A DNA stretch of 64,000 nt. Origin: Bacillus cereus group sp. RP43. GTDB taxonomy: Bacteria; Bacillota; Bacilli; Bacillales; Bacillaceae_G. Shown here in pieces: positions 40,981 through 50,038 of the stretch. Below the pieces are notes generated by a model. The model was not told where the DNA came from and ran no database searches. It saw only the letters and a program-made list of their open reading frames with translations. Every line of letters starts with the position of its first letter. The stretch's first letter is position 1. The DNA lies in the NCBI RefSeq assembly GCF_040459645.1, contig NZ_JARVHQ010000001.1:2046001-2110000 (forward strand), written 5' to 3'. Made by a program: the position numbers and the translations under genes.

Positions 40981-41757
40981 ATGAAAATGGAAAAATGTAT
41001 AGTTAGCAAGCTTCGGAGCGCTGGTTGTGTTTTCGCAGAAGATGAGACCCGGTTACTTATGTCAGAGGCACTAACTCCAGAGGACCTTATGAAAATGGTA
41101 GAAATGCGAGTCAACGGTCTACCTCTGGAATACGTTGTTGGATACACGGAGTTTTGTGGTCTACGAATAGAAGTGGATCGAGGCGTTTTTGTGCCACGTA
41201 AACGTACCGAGTTCCTTGTTCATCAAACAGAGGTCCTGTCGCGTTCTAGCGATATCATTGTTGATCTATGTTGTGGATCAGGTGCTGTGGGTGCCGCACT
41301 GGCATCAGCTTTGGGACGAGTTGAATTGTATTCTGTTGACATTGACCCCATGGCAGTACAATGCGCTAGCCGTAATGTAACGAATTTTGGCGGTCATGCT
41401 TTTGAAGGTGACTTGTATAAAGCTCTACCAGACTCACTTAAGGGCCATGTAAATATCCTAGTTGCGAACGTACCTTACGTTCCTACCGAAATAATAAAGT
41501 TTCTCCCCCGGGAGGCACGCCTATATGAACCAAATGTAACGCTTGACGGAGGTGACGATGGTCTTAACATTCTGCGAAGAGTAGCAGAAGAAGCTTTACT
41601 CTGGTTAGCTTTGGATGGACATCTTTTGATAGAGACGAGCGAAGTTCAGGCACCCCAGGCTTTTGAAATCTTTACTGCTGCTGGGCTTAGCACAAAAGTC
41701 GCTAGAAACAAGGAACTGGATGCTACTGTCATTATCGGTTCTAATTCTAGCTGTTAG
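40981..41757 (+). CDS. PrmC/HemK-like protein N5-glutamine methyltransferase
   Basis: This 258-residue, SAM-dependent methyltransferase has a short helical N-domain, then RGVFVPRKRTEFLV, motif I VDLCCGSGAVGAALA, SVDIDPMAVQCA and motif IV NVPYVP (a variant of NPPY). The family methylates the Gln of GGQ in release factors or similar sites. This shorter type is annotated as putative N5-glutamine methyltransferase and is separate from housekeeping prmC. GC content is visibly above its neighbours, suggesting transfer. The start is uncertain: AAGTGGTGAGA precedes an in-frame ATA at 40951, perhaps a decayed ATG; ATG 40981 has no clear ribosome site. Confidence 0.82.
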   Translation: MKMEKCIVSKLRSAGCVFAEDETRLLMSEALTPEDLMKMVEMRVNGLPLEYVVGYTEFCGLRIEVDRGVFVPRKRTEFLVHQTEVLSRSSDIIVDLCCGSGAVGAALASALGRVELYSVDIDPMAVQCASRNVTNFGGHAFEGDLYKALPDSLKGHVNILVANVPYVPTEIIKFLPREARLYEPNVTLDGGDDGLNILRRVAEEALLWLALDGHLLIETSEVQAPQAFEIFTAAGLSTKVARNKELDATVIIGSNSSC

Positions 41758-41813
41758 AGTAAATAGACATTATTCAATGAATATAATCAATCCCTACAAG
41801 GGGGCGAATCCGT

Positions 41814-41871
41814 AAAAAGTGCACCTCCGATTGTTAGACTGTGTCTAATAATCGGAGGTGCACTTTTTTTA
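41814..41871. terminator. strong bidirectional terminator
   Basis: AAAAAGTGCACCTCCGAT pairs with ATCGGAGGTGCACTTTTTTT, between convergent genes. Confidence 0.9.
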
Positions 41872-41926
41872 TTTACCTTATTGAACTAAAGTATCTGTTA
41901 GCTTAATAGCAAATGATTAAAATCCA

Positions 41927-42274
41927 CTATTTCTCCCAAAGTTCGATCAATCGACCTTCAGGATCTTTAATCCAAATAAACTTTCCAAATTCACTAATCT
42001 CTTCTTTCTTTTCAAGAGGTACACCAATATGTTCAAGATGCTGAATAGTCTCGTTTAGATTATGTACTTGGAAATTTAACATCACTTGTTGTTCTGTTGG
42101 AAAATAACTGTCATTCTCGGTAAAGAAAGAAAAGATAGTCTCAGTTCCTAATTCGGGTTTAATCACAGTCCCATTCCAATTTTCTATTTCAATTTTCAAC
42201 ACTTCACTGTACCATTTTTTTATAACATCAAGATTTTTAGTTCTCCAAAATATTCCTCCGAAACCTTTTATCAT
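41927..42274 (-). CDS. VOC family protein
   Basis: This 115-residue glyoxalase-fold protein reads GGIFWRTKNLDVIKKWYSEV at the start and WIKDPEGRLIELWEK at the end. Ligand-like residues are fewer than in true glyoxalase I: the first His is replaced by the GIFW strand, leaving Gln/Glu sites. AGGAG precedes the ATG. Substrate unknown. Confidence 0.88.
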   Translation of the reverse strand: MIKGFGGIFWRTKNLDVIKKWYSEVLKIEIENWNGTVIKPELGTETIFSFFTENDSYFPTEQQVMLNFQVHNLNETIQHLEHIGVPLEKKEEISEFGKFIWIKDPEGRLIELWEK

Positions 42275-42393
42275 TGTATTTAACTCCTGTCTGTCTTTTA
42301 ATTTTTAATGTGACTATGTATTCAATATATCAAAACAAAAGAGTAATAGTAAGTGGGAAATAGGCGGTCTGGAAAAATGAATAAAGCAATGAT

Positions 42394-42434
42394 AAAAGAC
42401 CGCACATGAGGTAAAAGCAATGTGCGGTCTTTTA
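42394..42434. terminator. bidirectional terminator
   Basis: AAAAGACCGCACAT pairs with ATGTGCGGTCTTTT; ends the permease gene on the minus strand. Confidence 0.88.
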
Positions 42435-42448
42435 AATATGGTACAGGA

Positions 42449-43873
42449 TTACGAAGTTTCGCTAATTTTAGTCTCTGTATGAGTGTTAGTAGCAATTCTT
42501 TTCTTAACCTTAAAGTGATAGTAAGTATAGCAAAAGATAATAAATGGTACAGTACAATAGATTCCTAGTCTTTGATCTGGGATAAAGATAAGACTTAATA
42601 ATATAATGCCATACAATCCAAAGCCAAGAATTGGTACAAGAGGATAAAGTGGAGTTTTGAATTTTAAGTCTTCTAATTTTCCACCTTCGGCTAAATAATG
42701 TTTACGGAAAAAGAATTGAGAAACACAAATTGACATCCAAACAATGATTGTAATGACTCCAGAAATTGAAATTAACCATAAGTAAACCGTTTCAGCAGCT
42801 ACAACGCTTGTCAAAAGAGAAAAAGCAGAAATAGCGATCGTCAAGATTAAAGCGTTTAAAGGTATTCCTCGTGATGATAATTTCTTTAAAAAGGCTGGGG
42901 CCATTTCATTTTTTGATAATGACCAAAGCATTCGAGTTGCAGCGTACAGTCCTGAGTTTGCGACAGAAAGAACAGCAGTAAGAATAACAAAGTTCATAAT
43001 ATCAGCTGCATATGGAATACCGATATTATCAAAAACAGCAACAAATGGGCTCTTCGTTAATCCTGCTTCTTCCCAAGGAATTAAAGCTACAAGAACAAAG
43101 ATTGCTAAGACGAAGAAAAACATCGTGCGCCATATTATATTTCTAATAGAACGAGGTAAAGTCTTTGCTGGATCTTCACTTTCACCTGCTGCAATTCCAA
43201 CAAGTTCTGTACCTTGGAAGGAATAATTGACTGTAACCATTGTTAATAAGATAGCGGCAAGTCCATTTGGGAATAAACCACCATGATTTACGAAATTTGA
43301 AAGAAGCGGAGCGGGTTCGTTTCCTTTTAAATCAATAAAACCGAACATAGCAGCGCCGCCAAGAATAATGAAAGCGATAATGGCAGATACTTTTATACTT
43401 GAAAACCAAAATTCTGTTTCTGCATAACTACGAGCGGATAATGCGTTAATAGTGAATATTGTAACACCAAATATTAAACACCAAACCCAGACAGGAATAT
43501 CTGGAAACCAGCGCTGCATTGTAATACCAGCAGTTGTAAATTCAAGACCGGTCGTATTCGCCCAGCTTAACCAATACAACCAGCCGATTGTAAACCCAGT
43601 TGCAGGGTTAATGAATTTGGTAGCATATTCCTGGAAAGATCCTGAAACAGGCATTGCTACAGCAAGCTCACCAAGACATAGCATAACAAGATACATTAAT
43701 AATCCACCGGCCATAAAGGCAAGTACGGATCCACCAGGTCCAGCTTGACTTATAATAAAACCAGATCCGTTAAATAACCCCGTTCCAATCACACCACCGA
43801 GTGCAATCATGAATAAATGTCTACTTTTCATCGTGCGCTTTAATTCATTGTTTGAATTGTTTACTTGCGTCAT
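42449..43873 (-). CDS. amino acid permease (APC family)
   Basis: This 474-residue permease has 12 helices. The first helix has the amino-acid-transporter motif ALGGVIGTGLFNGSGFIISQ; YWLSWANTTGLEFTTAGI and NYSFQGTELVGIAAGESEDP are typical of the APC/AAT subfamily that takes up amino acids with protons. ATG 43873 follows GTGAGGAAAACA. It diverges from an IclR regulator and a RocB-like gene, so it likely imports an arginine-related or other amino acid for breakdown. Exact substrate is not determinable. Confidence 0.92.
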   Translation of the reverse strand: MTQVNNSNNELKRTMKSRHLFMIALGGVIGTGLFNGSGFIISQAGPGGSVLAFMAGGLLMYLVMLCLGELAVAMPVSGSFQEYATKFINPATGFTIGWLYWLSWANTTGLEFTTAGITMQRWFPDIPVWVWCLIFGVTIFTINALSARSYAETEFWFSSIKVSAIIAFIILGGAAMFGFIDLKGNEPAPLLSNFVNHGGLFPNGLAAILLTMVTVNYSFQGTELVGIAAGESEDPAKTLPRSIRNIIWRTMFFFVLAIFVLVALIPWEEAGLTKSPFVAVFDNIGIPYAADIMNFVILTAVLSVANSGLYAATRMLWSLSKNEMAPAFLKKLSSRGIPLNALILTIAISAFSLLTSVVAAETVYLWLISISGVITIIVWMSICVSQFFFRKHYLAEGGKLEDLKFKTPLYPLVPILGFGLYGIILLSLIFIPDQRLGIYCTVPFIIFCYTYYHFKVKKRIATNTHTETKISETS

Positions 43874-43917
43874 TGTTTTCCTCACTTTCAAAATTGGTAG
43901 TATGAAAATCGATGTTT

Positions 43918-43942
43918 TTCCGTATTATGGAATGTATTCCGT
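43918..43942. promoter_or_regulatory. candidate IclR operator with three half sites
   Basis: TTCC-GTATTAT-GGAA-TGTA-TTCC forms two overlapping dyads (TTCCGTATTATGGAA and GGAATGTATTCC) in the region between the permease and the IclR gene. Confidence 0.5.
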
Positions 43943-44137
43943 GATGTGAAATCTTGTTATAATTTTCAGATAATTAAGAGGAAAAGTCAATATTTTTTTG
44001 TTTGCGTTTTCAAAACGTTGATGGTGTATCTTTTGTTTATTTCGAAAATTAAATAAATTAATTGATTTCAATTTGAATTTTTGTTAAATTGATAGTTAAT
44101 TAGGCTAAACATACTACAAGTAAAGTTGAGGCGAGTT

Positions 44138-44887
44138 ATGGTACAGTCCATTGATCGAGCGATAGGTATTATTAAGTTGTTGAATTCTACAAATGAAAAA
44201 GAGTATTGGGCTATTTCTGATATAGCTGATAGAACACATCTCCCGGTTAGTACAGTACATAGGTTACTGAACTCTCTAATGGAGCATGGATTAGTTACGC
44301 AAATTTCAGAAACAAAACAGTACAAGATTGGACCAATGTGGATGGAAGTAGGATTACGTCAATTGGAGAAGGTAGACTACAGATCTGTTGCAAGAGAAGT
44401 GATGAAGCGTTTGGCCTCTGAAGTTGAAGAAAGTGTTTATTTGAACATTCCAAATGGAACACATTCTATTATCATTGAAAGAATTGATAGTCCTTTAAAA
44501 ATTCGGGTTATCGATAACTTAGGGGAACAGATTCCACTTTCGATTGGAGCCGCAAATAAAACGATGCTTGCCAATATGGACACGAATGAAATGGAACACA
44601 TTGTAGAACATTTACTTTCTTCTTTACCAGAACAAAAGCAAATTCTTTTCGATCAAATAAAACAAATAAGAAACGAAGGATATGCTGTGAGTTATGGTGA
44701 AAAAACAGAAGGGACAGCTTCAGTAGCTGCACCTATTATAGGATTTAATCATAAAGTAGTAGGAGCATTAAGTGTTGGGTTAATTAGTCATCGAATTAAT
44801 GATGATCGACTATCTTTTCTTATTAGTAAGGTAAAACAAGCAGCTCATGAAATATCAATAAAAATCGGCAGTACATCAGAATTATAA
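44138..44887 (+). CDS. IclR-family transcriptional regulator
   Basis: This 249-residue regulator has an N-terminal winged helix (AISDIADRTHLPVSTVHRLL) and an effector domain (YLNIPNGTHSIIIERIDSP, NEGYAVSYGEKTEGTASVAA, GFNHKVVGALSVG). IclR proteins sense small acids and activate or repress nearby catabolic genes. Placed between the divergent permease and the rocB-like gene, it is inferred to regulate both through the dyad at 43918. ATG 44138 is chosen for alignment with the family start; the ribosome site is weak (GAGGCGAG). Confidence 0.93.
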   Translation: MVQSIDRAIGIIKLLNSTNEKEYWAISDIADRTHLPVSTVHRLLNSLMEHGLVTQISETKQYKIGPMWMEVGLRQLEKVDYRSVAREVMKRLASEVEESVYLNIPNGTHSIIIERIDSPLKIRVIDNLGEQIPLSIGAANKTMLANMDTNEMEHIVEHLLSSLPEQKQILFDQIKQIRNEGYAVSYGEKTEGTASVAAPIIGFNHKVVGALSVGLISHRINDDRLSFLISKVKQAAHEISIKIGSTSEL

Positions 44888-44963
44888 TTTTGATAACTGT
44901 CGTCATTTTTTATTCATATATTGGAATTGATTTTCATAATGCGGAAAAAATAGGGGGATTTAT

Positions 44964-46604
44964 ATGTCAAAGTGGCAATCTAAAGAACAAATGGTGCAAT
45001 TATTAAGCGATCTTGTTGAAATTCCTAGTATTACAGGTTCAGAAGCTGAAGTTATATTGCCAGACTTTGTTGTAGAACAATTATCTGACTTACAGTATTT
45101 CAAACAAAATCCGCATCATTTGCAAAAAAATCCGACGGGGGATGGAAGATATTTTGTTACAGCCCTAGTAAAGAAAAGTGATAGTACGAAAAATACTGTA
45201 ATTCTTGTTAGTCACTTTGATGTTGTAGATGTACAAGATTATGGAATATGGAAAGAAGATGCATTTAACCCTAAAAAATTAACATCTATGTTTTATTCTC
45301 ATAAAGATGAGCTACCAGATCATGTACGTGAAGATATTGAACAAGGAGATTGGCTCTTTGGTAGAGGAACAATGGATATGAAATGTGGTCTAGCTTTACA
45401 AATGGCGATGGTTGAGCAAGCTTGTGAAGGAAGATTTGATGGGAATGTTCTTTTATTGGCTGTTCCAGATGAAGAAGTAAACTCTGTAGGGATGAGAGCT
45501 GCTGTTCCAAGATTATTAGACTTAGCAAGAGAGCATGACTTAGAGTATAAAACGGTCTTAAATTCAGAGCCTATGTTTTCAAGACATCCTGGTGACCAAA
45601 ATAAGTATATTTATACTGGTTCTATTGGTAAAGTGTTACCTGGTTTCCTTTGCTATGGAAAAGAGACACATGTAGGCGAACCTTTTGCAGGATTAAATGG
45701 GAGCTATATGGCTGCATTATTAACAGCTGAATTAGAGTTGAATACTGACCTTTGTGATATTGTGGATGGTGAGGCGAGTCCTCCACCAACTAACTTGCTT
45801 CAAAGAGACTTAAAGGAGGATTATTCTGTACAAATTCCTCATCGTGCTGTCACGTTATTTAATTTGTTTTTACTAGAAAAAAAGATGACAGATGTAGTTT
45901 CGTTGTTACGCCAAAAAGTAACGAAAGTAGCAGAGAAAATCGAAGAATCGTATGAGGAGCGCGCGTATCATTTTTCTAAGTATAATCCGTTCATACCGCC
46001 GAGTCTCAAAGTAAATGTATTAACGTATGAAGAGCTTATCGCTTATGCAATTGAACAACATGGAAGAGAAAAAATAAATGAAATTCAATCCGATATTATA
46101 AAAAATAGAGAAGATAAAGATGATCGTGCGGTAACTATTGATTTAGTAGACAAATTAACTATCTTATGTAAAGAAAAGGCTCCAATGATTGTACTTTTCT
46201 TTGCTCCGCCATACTATCCAGCTGTGAGTTCACGCAACAATCCTTTAATTAAAGAGGTAGTTGTAGAAATGGAAAAGTATGCCCACTATAATCATAGCAT
46301 TACATTTGAAAATCAAAATTATTTTGGGGGAATTTCAGATTTGAGCTATGTGGGCTTACAGAACCCATTGGATTCAATGAGTTCTCTTGTAGACAATATG
46401 CCATTATGGGATAAAGGATATTCGATTCCACTTCAGGAATTAGAAGAGTTTGACGTTCCAGTATTAAATATGGGACCGGTAGGAAAAGATGCACATCAAT
46501 GGACGGAGCGTCTGGACGTAAATTACGCATTTGAAACGTTATTAGATATGTTACCTATATGTATTGAAAAACTACTTGTTTCTAATAAAGTTACACAGTC
46601 ATAG
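44964..46604 (+). CDS. rocB: M20-family peptidase, RocB-like
   Basis: This 546-residue zinc hydrolase matches RocB, a protein of arginine utilisation with unproven chemistry. VSHFDVVDV gives the first metal His/Asp, LFGRGTMDMKCGLALQMAM the bridging Asp, and LLLAVPDEEVNSVGMR the catalytic Glu-Glu. The long insert after residue 300 is usual for RocB. It begins 76 bases after the IclR gene with TAGGGGGATTTAT before the ATG. With the permease it forms an uptake-and-deacylation set for an amino-acid derivative. Confidence 0.93.
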   Translation: MSKWQSKEQMVQLLSDLVEIPSITGSEAEVILPDFVVEQLSDLQYFKQNPHHLQKNPTGDGRYFVTALVKKSDSTKNTVILVSHFDVVDVQDYGIWKEDAFNPKKLTSMFYSHKDELPDHVREDIEQGDWLFGRGTMDMKCGLALQMAMVEQACEGRFDGNVLLLAVPDEEVNSVGMRAAVPRLLDLAREHDLEYKTVLNSEPMFSRHPGDQNKYIYTGSIGKVLPGFLCYGKETHVGEPFAGLNGSYMAALLTAELELNTDLCDIVDGEASPPPTNLLQRDLKEDYSVQIPHRAVTLFNLFLLEKKMTDVVSLLRQKVTKVAEKIEESYEERAYHFSKYNPFIPPSLKVNVLTYEELIAYAIEQHGREKINEIQSDIIKNREDKDDRAVTIDLVDKLTILCKEKAPMIVLFFAPPYYPAVSSRNNPLIKEVVVEMEKYAHYNHSITFENQNYFGGISDLSYVGLQNPLDSMSSLVDNMPLWDKGYSIPLQELEEFDVPVLNMGPVGKDAHQWTERLDVNYAFETLLDMLPICIEKLLVSNKVTQS

Positions 46605-46622
46605 TTTCTGTGTAAGGGGGAT

Positions 46623-46655
46623 AAAAAAAGACCGTAATAATACGGTCTTTTTTTG
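46623..46655. terminator. terminator after rocB
   Basis: AAAAAGACCGTA, ATAA loop, TACGGTCTTTTTTT. Confidence 0.9.
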
Positions 46656-46963
46656 CTTAATAAACGGTGTGAAGCCTTAGCTTTATGAGAATGTGACGGT
46701 ACCTCATTTATTAATGTTGCTTGAAAATCAGTTGTTTCACCATTCTGAACAATCGGTACATACGAAGTGCACCCAGTGCTTTCTCTATCTGCTAATCTAT
46801 TTCCTCCGACAAAAAATAAACCAATCCATTTGTTAACTCCTTGAGTATATGGGAGTAAATGGTTTGGAGTTTCTGGTTTAAAACAGTCAATTTTATCTGC
46901 GAAATATTCTTCATTGAACAACTTGTATAAGTTGTATATTATTAATAAATGTAGCTTGTACAC
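46656..46963 (-). pseudogene. possible gene remnant
   Basis: A minus-strand frame reads FADKIDCFKPETPNHLLPYT, WIGLFFVGGNRLADRESTGC and TSYVPIVQNGETTDFQATLI, with codon use like real B. cereus genes. It has no good ribosome site and runs into the rocB terminator, so its ends are missing or shifted. Family not recognised. Confidence 0.28.
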
Positions 46964-47042
46964 TTTTTGTAACGGTATTTGCAGAGTTTTTGTATAATAT
47001 AATCATGTGAAGTTAGCATAACTTATTAATAGTATATATTTG

Positions 47043-47190
47043 CGTAGAATATCCATTTTAAGATTTTGAAGTACCCCCCTAAATGAAAATTTTATTTCTC
47101 TAAAGTTAGTTACTTAGTGAAGTCTGCTCATTTTTTTCGTATTAGGGAAGAATGTACTTTTTAACTTGATGGGTATGGGGTAGTATCCCT
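47043..47190. repeat. palindromic dispersed repeat, full copy B
   Basis: ATATCCATTTTAAGATTTTG at the left and TTTTTAACTTGATGGGTATG at the right, with core AAATGAAAATTTTATTTCTC and GCTCATTTTTTTCG, matching copies at 25669 and 55611. Confidence 0.72.
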
Positions 47191-47211
47191 TTTAGCAAAG
47201 CCGGAGTGGAA

Positions 47212-47874
47212 ATGATGAGTATAAATAGTTTTGTGGGATTGATAAAGGACGAATTATTAAAAGAGATAAGCATAAGAAGTGAGGATGAATTCGAGCCTGT
47301 AGTAGTTAAAGATATTCCTAGACTTTGGAAGTGTTTAGGGACAGGTAATTATGCCGCAGTATTTATGCACAAAGAATACAAAGATTGGGTAGTGAAAGTT
47401 TACGCGCGAGAAGGAGAAGGAATTGAAAAAGAGTCAGAAGTATACCGAAGAATCGGAAATCATCCTTCTTATTCGAAGCTTATATATAAAGGGGGAAATT
47501 TCATAGTATTGAAACGTTTAAAAGAAATTACCTTATACGATGCTATTCATAAGGGGATTAAAATTCCGAAGCAGGTAATCTTTGATATCAATGAAGCTAT
47601 AGAGTATGCAAGGGAACAAGGATTAACTCCTTGTGATGTTCACGGGAAAAATGTGATGATGGAAAACGGAAGGGGATATGTAGTCGATGTATCTGATTTC
47701 TTAAAAACAAAAGAAGATAGTAAGTGGAGAGACTTAGAAAAGGCATATTTTACATTTTACTTGCCTTTCATTTATAAATTGCCTTTCCCTGTTAAAATAC
47801 CTTATTTCATGTTAGACATTGTTAGACGTTCATATAGAAAATATAAGAAGCTTAAAAAGAAATTCAAATTGTAA
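47212..47874 (+). CDS. protein-kinase-like phosphotransferase
   Basis: This protein of about 220 residues has a reduced kinase fold: WKCLGTGNYAAVFMHKEYKD is the Gly-rich loop, the Lys of WVVKVYAREGE the ATP-binding Lys, PCDVHGKNVMM the catalytic loop (Asp-x-His-xx-x-Asn) and VVDVSDFL the metal-binding Asp. The C-terminus is basic (RRSYRKYKKLKKKFKL) and may contact membrane or nucleic acid. Similar short kinase-like proteins exist in B. cereus with unknown targets; a small-molecule kinase is equally possible. CGGAG precedes ATG 47212. Confidence 0.8.
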   Translation: MMSINSFVGLIKDELLKEISIRSEDEFEPVVVKDIPRLWKCLGTGNYAAVFMHKEYKDWVVKVYAREGEGIEKESEVYRRIGNHPSYSKLIYKGGNFIVLKRLKEITLYDAIHKGIKIPKQVIFDINEAIEYAREQGLTPCDVHGKNVMMENGRGYVVDVSDFLKTKEDSKWRDLEKAYFTFYLPFIYKLPFPVKIPYFMLDIVRRSYRKYKKLKKKFKL

Positions 47875-47925
47875 AAGGACCACATACTTATCTTTAGGTT
47901 AGATAAGTGAACCACTAGTAAACAA

Positions 47926-47973
47926 AAGGACCGTACATTTTAGATATGTCTAATATGTACGGTCCTAATTTTA
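47926..47973. terminator. terminator after the kinase-like gene
   Basis: AGGACCGTACAT pairs with ATGTACGGTCCT, then AATTTTAT. An 8-bp-arm hairpin ACTTATCT/AGATAAGT lies at 47886-47908. The rest of the gap has only an 8-codon ORF with a ribosome site at 48161 (MYTDSIDY), probably the start of a deleted gene. Confidence 0.8.
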
Positions 47974-48196
47974 TAACTTCATGAAGTAATTTATTTATAA
48001 ACTGATTGTAACATTTGTATATAATACTGATATTATTACTATGAGAAGTAAATCTTCTTGTTTTAATAGAATATACTATTTTAGTACATTTCATTTTAAA
48101 CATATTGATGTACTATATTTCTAAACAAATCACAATAACGGATTAGAAGGGGAATAAACTATGTACACAGACTCAATTGATTATTAAAATTTTAAT

Positions 48197-48760
48197 CTAA
48201 TTTACCTTTGCATAGATACAGGTATCAGTTAGTTTTTTACCGTCAGCTGAAAGATCTTCATTACGTAATATCCCTTCAAGCTCAAAACCTAGTTTTTCAG
48301 GGATCGTACGACTTTTAGTGTTATTAGATTCACATCGTATTTCAATCCTTCTAAATTTGAGTAACTGAAATCCAAGGTTTGCTAACTCACTTACTGCTTC
48401 TGTCATATATCCATTGCCACTAAATTGCGTGTTAATCCAGTATCCAATTTCACATTTAGAAACCTCCCAATTAATTCCGTGAAGGCTAGCAGTTCCAATA
48501 AAATCATTAGTATCCTTATGATAGATAAGATAGCGAAAGCTTTCTCTTTTCAAAAAATCTATATGGGCATTTCTCAGGATAATTTCCGTTTCTTCAACAG
48601 TAGGAATTGACTGGAATAAAAGCAACCATTGTTTTAACTCGTTAATTGAATCCTTAATAGCTTGGTATACTACATTCCCGTCACCAGCTTGAAGTGGTGC
48701 TCGAAGAATTAGTCTGTCTGTTTCTATTTGTAACGGAACATCTAATAAAATAGGATGCAT
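48197..48760 (-). CDS. RimJ/RimL-type N-acetyltransferase
   Basis: This 187-residue GNAT of the Acetyltransf_3 group begins LQIETDRLILRAPLQAGDGN; NDFIGTASLHGI, EIGYWINTQFSGNGYMTEAV (motif A, with Asn for Gln/Arg) and RRIEIRCESNNTKSRTIPEK complete the fold. Relatives acetylate ribosomal protein N-termini, antibiotics or the amino group of processed microcin C. AGGAG precedes the ATG by 7 bases. A T-box leader with terminator lies directly upstream and no synthetase gene intervenes, so this gene is expected to respond to an uncharged tRNA. Confidence 0.92.
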   Translation of the reverse strand: MHPILLDVPLQIETDRLILRAPLQAGDGNVVYQAIKDSINELKQWLLLFQSIPTVEETEIILRNAHIDFLKRESFRYLIYHKDTNDFIGTASLHGINWEVSKCEIGYWINTQFSGNGYMTEAVSELANLGFQLLKFRRIEIRCESNNTKSRTIPEKLGFELEGILRNEDLSADGKKLTDTCIYAKVN

Positions 48761-48810
48761 ATCATTTCTCCTCTCGAAAACTTTAAATTATGACAGAATG
48801 AAACTTATAT

Positions 48811-49040
48811 AATAAAAAAACTTTCACCCCAAAGAAATAATTCTTGAGGACGAGAGTTGCAATTTCGTGGTACCACCTCAGTTTGTTGATATGTCACTAT
48901 ATCAACCTCTTCGGTTACATTACTATAATAAATAAATAAATTAAAAAATATCCTATCTCACTAACAGGAGATCCCGTCAAAGCATCACTATAAGTTATTA
49001 TAGAACCGTGCGAAGCTCCTAGTCTTTCTTCATTAAGAAC
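48811..49040 (-). ncRNA. T-box leader upstream of the acetyltransferase
   Basis: On the minus strand the T-box antiterminator sequence GAGGTGGTACCACGA (48865-48879) is followed by CTCTCGTCCTC and an intrinsic terminator CCTCAAGAA/TTCTTTGGGG with T7. Upstream are a stem III-like AACCGAAGAGGTT/GATATAGTGACATATC and a compressed stem I (ATGAAGAAAGACTAGGAG pairing with CTCCTGTTAG). The layout matches glycyl/tyrosyl-type T-boxes, but stem I looks short and I could not assign the specifier codon. Confidence 0.85.
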
Positions 49041-49278
49041 TTGATAAATAGCAAAGCTTATCTCCCATAAAGGGACCTCCCAAAAATTAGTAAACAATAA
49101 ATATATATATTCAATTAATCACTTAGAAATCCCTTTTCACATATTGCAAACTAAACTGCCAGTTGGTACAAAAAATGGCTACTGAAGCAGCCTTAGGTTG
49201 TTTAACTAATGCATGCGTTAGTTGAATAAGGAATTATTATTTTTCATCTATCAGATTCCAACTTTTTTCTTTTGCATA

Positions 49279-49315
49279 ATGGGGTAGCACCACATCGCTA
49301 TCAAGCTAAGATTGC
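49279..49315. repeat. half copy of the palindromic dispersed repeat
   Basis: ATGGGGTAGCACCACATCGC and TATCAAGCTAAGATTG match one end of the element. A GCAT-centred hairpin AACTAA/TTAGTT lies just before, at 49199-49218. From 49041 to 49411 no gene is supported. Confidence 0.45.
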
Positions 49316-49411
49316 CAAGAGAGTATATGTGAGTGTGTTTCTTTGAAATTTCTACGACTCCATTAAAGATGTGCATAACAAATAAACCTATCAATTAGGT
49401 GTAAAAAAACA

Positions 49412-49738
49412 TTATGCAACCTTGTAACTTTTTGACATCGTATAATCATACACAACACCTAAGATATCAAAGACGGTTTTCTTCTCATACCTATGGGATT
49501 TTCGTCCGTTTTTCTGTAAGAGATCAAACAGACGAAACAATATCTTTGTTAATTCTTTGGTGTCTTTTTGTAGAGATTCATAAATAAGTAGAAAATAATT
49601 TTTTATGATATAAATCGCTTTATATTCGCTTAATTCTCGTTTCTTCTTGATGAGAATTAATTGGCACATTTGAGACACAGAAGCTATTTTGAACGTAAGG
49701 GATTTGTAAGGAATAGGTAAGGAAAAAGAGATTTTCAT
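49412..49738 (-). CDS. hypothetical protein, doubtful
   Basis: This minus-strand frame of 108 codons from ATG 49738 reads [40 protein letters not shown] and [20 protein letters not shown]. Composition is basic and helical, and codon use is plausible, but no clear ribosome site precedes the ATG. It could be a real small gene or a remnant in an accessory stretch. Family not recognised. Confidence 0.4.
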   Translation of the reverse strand: MKISFSLPIPYKSLTFKIASVSQMCQLILIKKKRELSEYKAIYIIKNYFLLIYESLQKDTKELTKILFRLFDLLQKNGRKSHRYEKKTVFDILGVVYDYTMSKSYKVA

Positions 49739-49818
49739 TGTGTATGATGAAAATATAAAGAAGCATGAAAGGAGGAACAGATATAACTTATATATGAAAA
49801 ACAAACTAGTTAATAAGA

Positions 49819-49983
49819 GTGTTTCATGGAAAAGAAATAATTTCTGAGGTTAACATACATGCAAAAAGAGGGATTTACCGTTTGTTAGGACAGAATGTAG
49901 CTTGTAAAAATAATCATTATGAAGATGATTACGAATTCAATGTTGACTTTTTATCATCGGTAGAGATGATAGCTGTGTGGTGA
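49819..49983 (+). CDS. hypothetical small ORF, possibly a remnant
   Basis: A 54-codon frame from GTG 49819 reads [40 protein letters not shown] and SSVEMIAVW, looking protein-like in composition. The ribosome site is poor. It may be the 3' scrap of a lost gene before the serine hydrolase. Confidence 0.3.
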   Translation: MFHGKEIISEVNIHAKRGIYRLLGQNVACKNNHYEDDYEFNVDFLSSVEMIAVW

Positions 49984-50038
49984 GTATGAAATATCAAGCA
50001 ACCACCTATACAATATGAATAGAGGAGAGGAATACCTT

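Noticed and set aside
48915..49097. 60-codon minus-strand ORF upstream of the acetyltransferase
   Set aside because: It lies inside the T-box leader, and conserved RNA features explain the sequence better.
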